The notes beneath the pieces were generated by a model. That model was given only the letters and a program-made list of their open reading frames with translations. It searched no databases and was not told the origin of the DNA. From Deltaproteobacteria bacterium (GTDB lineage: Bacteria > Myxococcota_A > UBA9160 > PR03), in contig JAGSPS010000176.1 of assembly GCA_018262315.1 (NCBI GenBank), positions 1 through 6,783 of the forward strand: a stretch of 6,783 nt of DNA, written 5' to 3'. Of this stretch, positions 4,332 through 6,783 are shown one piece after another. Position 1 is the first letter of the stretch; each line of letters opens with the position of its first letter. The position numbers and the translations under genes are program-made.

Positions 4332-6706
4332 CGACACGCGATCCGCAGCTGCGTCCAGCCGCAGGCCGGCAGCGTGAGATCGAGGTCGAAGCGGCCCGAG
4401 GAGGCGTCCCATGCGATGGCGACCGGGTAGCTGCCTTGCGGATCGCGGCGCTCGCCGCGCGCGGGTTCGCGCGAAGACCAACCCGTGATCCGCACGCGCT
4501 CGTCGGGGCTGCCCAGCACGTCGATCGAGACGCCTTCCTCGCTCGCTCGCACGTCTGCCACACGCTTGTCGCCGGCCGTCGCGTAGCACGCGACGTCGCC
4601 GACGATCGCGATCTCGCAGCCGCCCGCGATGGTGATCGGGGAGAGCACGCGGTAGTCCCACTCGAGCGGCGCGAGCGTCAGCTCGAAGCCGCCGTCTGGC
4701 GCGATGCGCTCCATGCGACCGCTGCGCCAGTCGTAGGCGAGCACCGGCGCGGCCGGCCGCTCGGCGCCGAGTTCGGCGAACGCGACGCGGAAGCGCAGCG
4801 GCTCCACGACGCGCGAGGCGTGGAAGCTCGCCAGGTAGACCCACGTGCCGGCGGCGTGCGTCGAATGCGTCGCGCCGACGAGCGGCGCGTGCTCGATCAC
4901 GGCGTGCGCGGCGAAGCAGCGGTCGAGCGCGGCGATCGGCGCGTCGGGCTTCACGAGCACGCCGTCGGCGCGGCAGGTGCGCATCAAGAGTGCCCGGTCG
5001 GTGCGGCCGACGCGGTCGCCGATGCCGACGGGCCCGGCCGAGAGTGCCGAGAGCAGCGCTTCGGCTTCACAGTGCGGATCGCCGTCGCGCGGGCCGTCGC
5101 CGTCGCGACGCGAGAGGAACACGTCCTTGAACGGGTGCAGGCCGAGAGCGCGCGCCAGCGCGTTGCCGTAGAGGAACCACGCCCACAGCGCGCCGTTGCC
5201 GATCACGTACTTGTAGTCGCCGCTGGTGCGGATCGAGGTGACCTGGCGCAGCGTGAGCGACTGGAAGAAGTCTGCCGGCGACGCCATGCACAACTGCAAC
5301 GTCAATCCGTGTTGCGCCGCGGCCGCATCCAGGCCCTCCTGCCAGGCGCGCGCGCGGCCCGGCGCCTCGCGCAAGCCGCGCACGCCGAGGAAGCACTCGA
5401 TCAGCCAATCGTGTTCGAAGGTGACGACGCCCCAGCTCGCGGCTTGATGCAGCAATCGTTCGTAGAGCGCGGCGTCCTTCGGGTGGGCGCGATCGCCGTC
5501 GCGCCAGGCGTCATAGATCTCGAAGTAAGGCGACGCGCTCGCGAAGTGGCGGCAGTGGGTCGCGAGTGGCGGATCGCCGAGCGCGTGGCGCAGCGCGGGA
5601 ATACCGTCGGGCAGGATGTCGGGCCGCGCGTCCCAGTTCATGAGGCCCGTCGGCGGCACCGTGATGTCCGGGTCGTCGAACGGGCGCAGCTGTTCGTGCG
5701 GATAGAACCACGAGTCGAGTTGGAAGACGCGGAAGGGAACGTCCTGCGCGCGCAGCGTCTCGGCCGCGGCGACGAGCGTCGGCGTGACACCGCCGAGGCC
5801 CGGCTCGCTTCGATACCAGTAGGCGGCGCCGTTGTCGGTCCAGTACGAGAGCCGCGCGCCGAGTTCGTCGGCGTAGCGGCCCGGCCTCACCGTGCGGTGG
5901 CGCGCGCGCAGGAAGCCGGCCCAGGCGTCGAGACACGCGCGCGGGCCGCTGCCCGCCCAGACTGCGAGTTCGCTCGCGAAACCGGCGGGGATCTCGTCGA
6001 GGTCGCCGTGCCAGCCGCAGCGAACCCCGCGCTCCGCCTCAGCGGGCCCGCGCGGCACCGCGATCACCTGATCGTGGAAGGCATCGAGCGGCGCGAGCAG
6101 CAGCGTGCGTCCATCCGGCGCCACGACAAAGAGTGGCTCGACCACCGCGGGGCGGATCGGCAGCAGGAAGAAGTTTGCGCACGATGGATCCGAGGCCGTC
6201 GGCATCGCGAACTCGGTGTACTGGTGGCCGAAGACGCTGGTACCGTCCGGTAAACCTTTCTTGGCGCGCAGATCGGGCCGCAGCCACGGCCACGCGACGC
6301 TGGGATCGTCGAAGACGCGCGTCGCGACGCCGCGCAGCGCCGTGCTTGCCTCGAGCCGGAACACCAGCAGCGAGCGATCGCGATACGCGTGCACGGTGGT
6401 GCGGACCGGTAGCGGCGCCGCCGATCGCCACGCGAACTCGAAGCCTGCGAATTTGCCGAGATCGTCTTCGCCGGAAAACGGGTGCACCGCGGCTACGGCC
6501 GGGGCCTCGCTCCGGTCTCCGCTCCTCGCGTGCAAGCCGAGCGGCCCGAGCCAATCCGCTTCGCGCCACGCGACGCGCGCGCGCGCCGCTTCGTCGACGA
6601 CGAGCGCGAGCCCATCCTTTGCGTCGAGACGAAACGCCTCCGTCAAGAGTCCTCCGCGTGCGAGTTCGTTTTGGGTTTCGCGCGGGGGGGCATCGTAGCC
6701 AATCAA
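4328..6706 (-). CDS. GH36/raffinose synthase-like glycoside hydrolase, atypical
   Basis: The 792-residue product has clan GH-D architecture. A beta-rich N-terminal domain runs to about residue 275. A TIM barrel follows, about 280-575: SYWTDNGAAYWYR 287-299, FQLDSWFYP 328-336, VVTFEHDWL 427-435, LQLCMASPADF 470-480, SIRTSGDY 491-498. Then comes LSAGPVGIGDRVGRTDRALL, a segment typical of the GH36/raffinose synthase group, and a C-terminal beta-sandwich to the end. By analogy D433 is the likely nucleophile and D497 (in RTSGD) the acid/base. No signal peptide or membrane segment is visible, so it probably acts on a sugar already inside the cell, such as an alpha-galactoside. Exact specificity is unknown, and the EHDWL site differs from ordinary alpha-galactosidases. 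The start is uncertain: TTG 6706 as given, TTG 6646 with GGAGGA just upstream, or an ATG at 6693 that is out of frame by one base at a seven-C run. No in-frame stop occurs upstream to the window edge. The stop overlaps the kinase start by 4 nt. Confidence 0.85.
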   Translation of the reverse strand: MIGYDAPPRETQNELARGGLLTEAFRLDAKDGLALVVDEAARARVAWREADWLGPLGLHARSGDRSEAPAVAAVHPFSGEDDLGKFAGFEFAWRSAAPLPVRTTVHAYRDRSLLVFRLEASTALRGVATRVFDDPSVAWPWLRPDLRAKKGLPDGTSVFGHQYTEFAMPTASDPSCANFFLLPIRPAVVEPLFVVAPDGRTLLLAPLDAFHDQVIAVPRGPAEAERGVRCGWHGDLDEIPAGFASELAVWAGSGPRACLDAWAGFLRARHRTVRPGRYADELGARLSYWTDNGAAYWYRSEPGLGGVTPTLVAAAETLRAQDVPFRVFQLDSWFYPHEQLRPFDDPDITVPPTGLMNWDARPDILPDGIPALRHALGDPPLATHCRHFASASPYFEIYDAWRDGDRAHPKDAALYERLLHQAASWGVVTFEHDWLIECFLGVRGLREAPGRARAWQEGLDAAAAQHGLTLQLCMASPADFFQSLTLRQVTSIRTSGDYKYVIGNGALWAWFLYGNALARALGLHPFKDVFLSRRDGDGPRDGDPHCEAEALLSALSAGPVGIGDRVGRTDRALLMRTCRADGVLVKPDAPIAALDRCFAAHAVIEHAPLVGATHSTHAAGTWVYLASFHASRVVEPLRFRVAFAELGAERPAAPVLAYDWRSGRMERIAPDGGFELTLAPLEWDYRVLSPITIAGGCEIAIVGDVACYATAGDKRVADVRASEEGVSIDVLGSPDERVRITGWSSREPARGERRDPQGSYPVAIAWDASSGRFDLDLTLPACGWTQLRIACR
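6650..6655 (-). promoter_or_regulatory. Possible ribosome binding site for an internal start of the hydrolase
   Basis: GGAGGA on the minus strand, 3 nt before an in-frame TTG at 6646 (residue 21 of the longest form). The spacing is short, but no better Shine-Dalgarno site exists near the TTG at 6706. The protein shortened this way would still contain the whole recognisable N-terminal domain. Confidence 0.35.
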
Positions 6707-6709
6707 CTC

Positions 6710-6783
6710 CGCTCGCCTGCGGCTCGCTGCGCGCTCCGCGTCCTGATGATCTTCGCTCGCCTGCGGCTCGCTGCGCGCTCCGC
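6710..6783. repeat. Two perfect 30-bp direct repeats at the window edge
   Basis: A 30-bp unit at 6710-6739 (starting CGCTCGCCTGCGG) recurs without mismatch at 6754-6783, separated by 14 bp (period 44). The unit is itself built from smaller GCTCGC-CTGCG / GCTCGC-TGCG steps. The window ends exactly on the second copy, so more copies may follow. Spacing of 14 bp is too short for a CRISPR array. It lies directly upstream of the hydrolase start and has no stop codon in the hydrolase frame, so it is either an intergenic repeat or the coded end of something upstream. Confidence 0.8.

Noticed and set aside
4332..4844. Upstream extension of the kinase open frame to 4844
   Set aside because: The extra 171 residues are Arg/Ala-rich, overlap the hydrolase C-terminus, and the GHMP fold begins just after the GTG at 4331.
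4436..6253. 605-residue open frame antisense to the hydrolase gene
   Set aside because: Arg/Ala/Val-rich composition without motifs, fully opposite a gene with strong family motifs. It is a GC-driven antisense shadow.
6710..6783. CRISPR array
   Set aside because: Only two repeats, with a 14-bp spacer, far below normal spacer length, and the repeat is built of smaller GCTCGC steps.

Overview
The window is GC-rich throughout, with strong third-position GC in every real gene, frequent GTG/TTG starts and good Shine-Dalgarno sites. This points to a high-GC bacterium of the environmental proteobacterial or myxobacterial sort, but nothing here fixes the taxon. There are two gene blocks facing each other. 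The left third reads on the + strand and looks like accessory, partly eroded DNA. The right two thirds are a tight minus-strand operon.

Left block (1-2249, + strand). It opens with the last 37 codons of an unidentified gene. Next is a 279-residue protein made of two tandem GFA/CENP-V zinc domains (255-1094). After that comes the N-terminal piece of an AAA_14/DUF4143-type ATPase that keeps its Walker A motif but breaks off abruptly near 1541. About 140 bp of coding-like sequence in a different frame follows. Last is an overlapping DUF4160/DUF2442 gene pair (1684-2249), a combination often suspected to be a toxin-antitoxin module. The DUF4160 member has a foreign-looking N-terminus.

Junction (2250-2450). 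This stretch has no gene. It holds a large imperfect inverted repeat (arms about 47 and 40 nt, loop 66 nt) between two convergent genes, so it could act as a two-way transcription barrier or be a small mobile or repeat element.

Right block (minus strand, 6706 down to 2451). Three genes run in order. The first is an unusual, apparently cytoplasmic glycoside hydrolase related to GH36 and raffinose synthase. The second is a GHMP-superfamily sugar-1-kinase resembling plant glucuronokinase, whose start overlaps the hydrolase stop by 4 nt (GTGA). The third, 18 nt further on, is a crotonase-fold enoyl-CoA hydratase/isomerase that lacks the two classical hydratase glutamates. I infer that the first two form a salvage module: an intracellular galactoside or uronide is cleaved, and the free sugar is phosphorylated at C1 ready for nucleotide-sugar synthesis. 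The role of the crotonase in this is unclear.

The right edge (6710-6783) holds two perfect 30-bp direct repeats, and the window ends exactly on the second one. A run of seven C just inside the hydrolase reading frame makes its true start uncertain. The best candidate for an undescribed system is the hydrolase/glucuronokinase-like pair.
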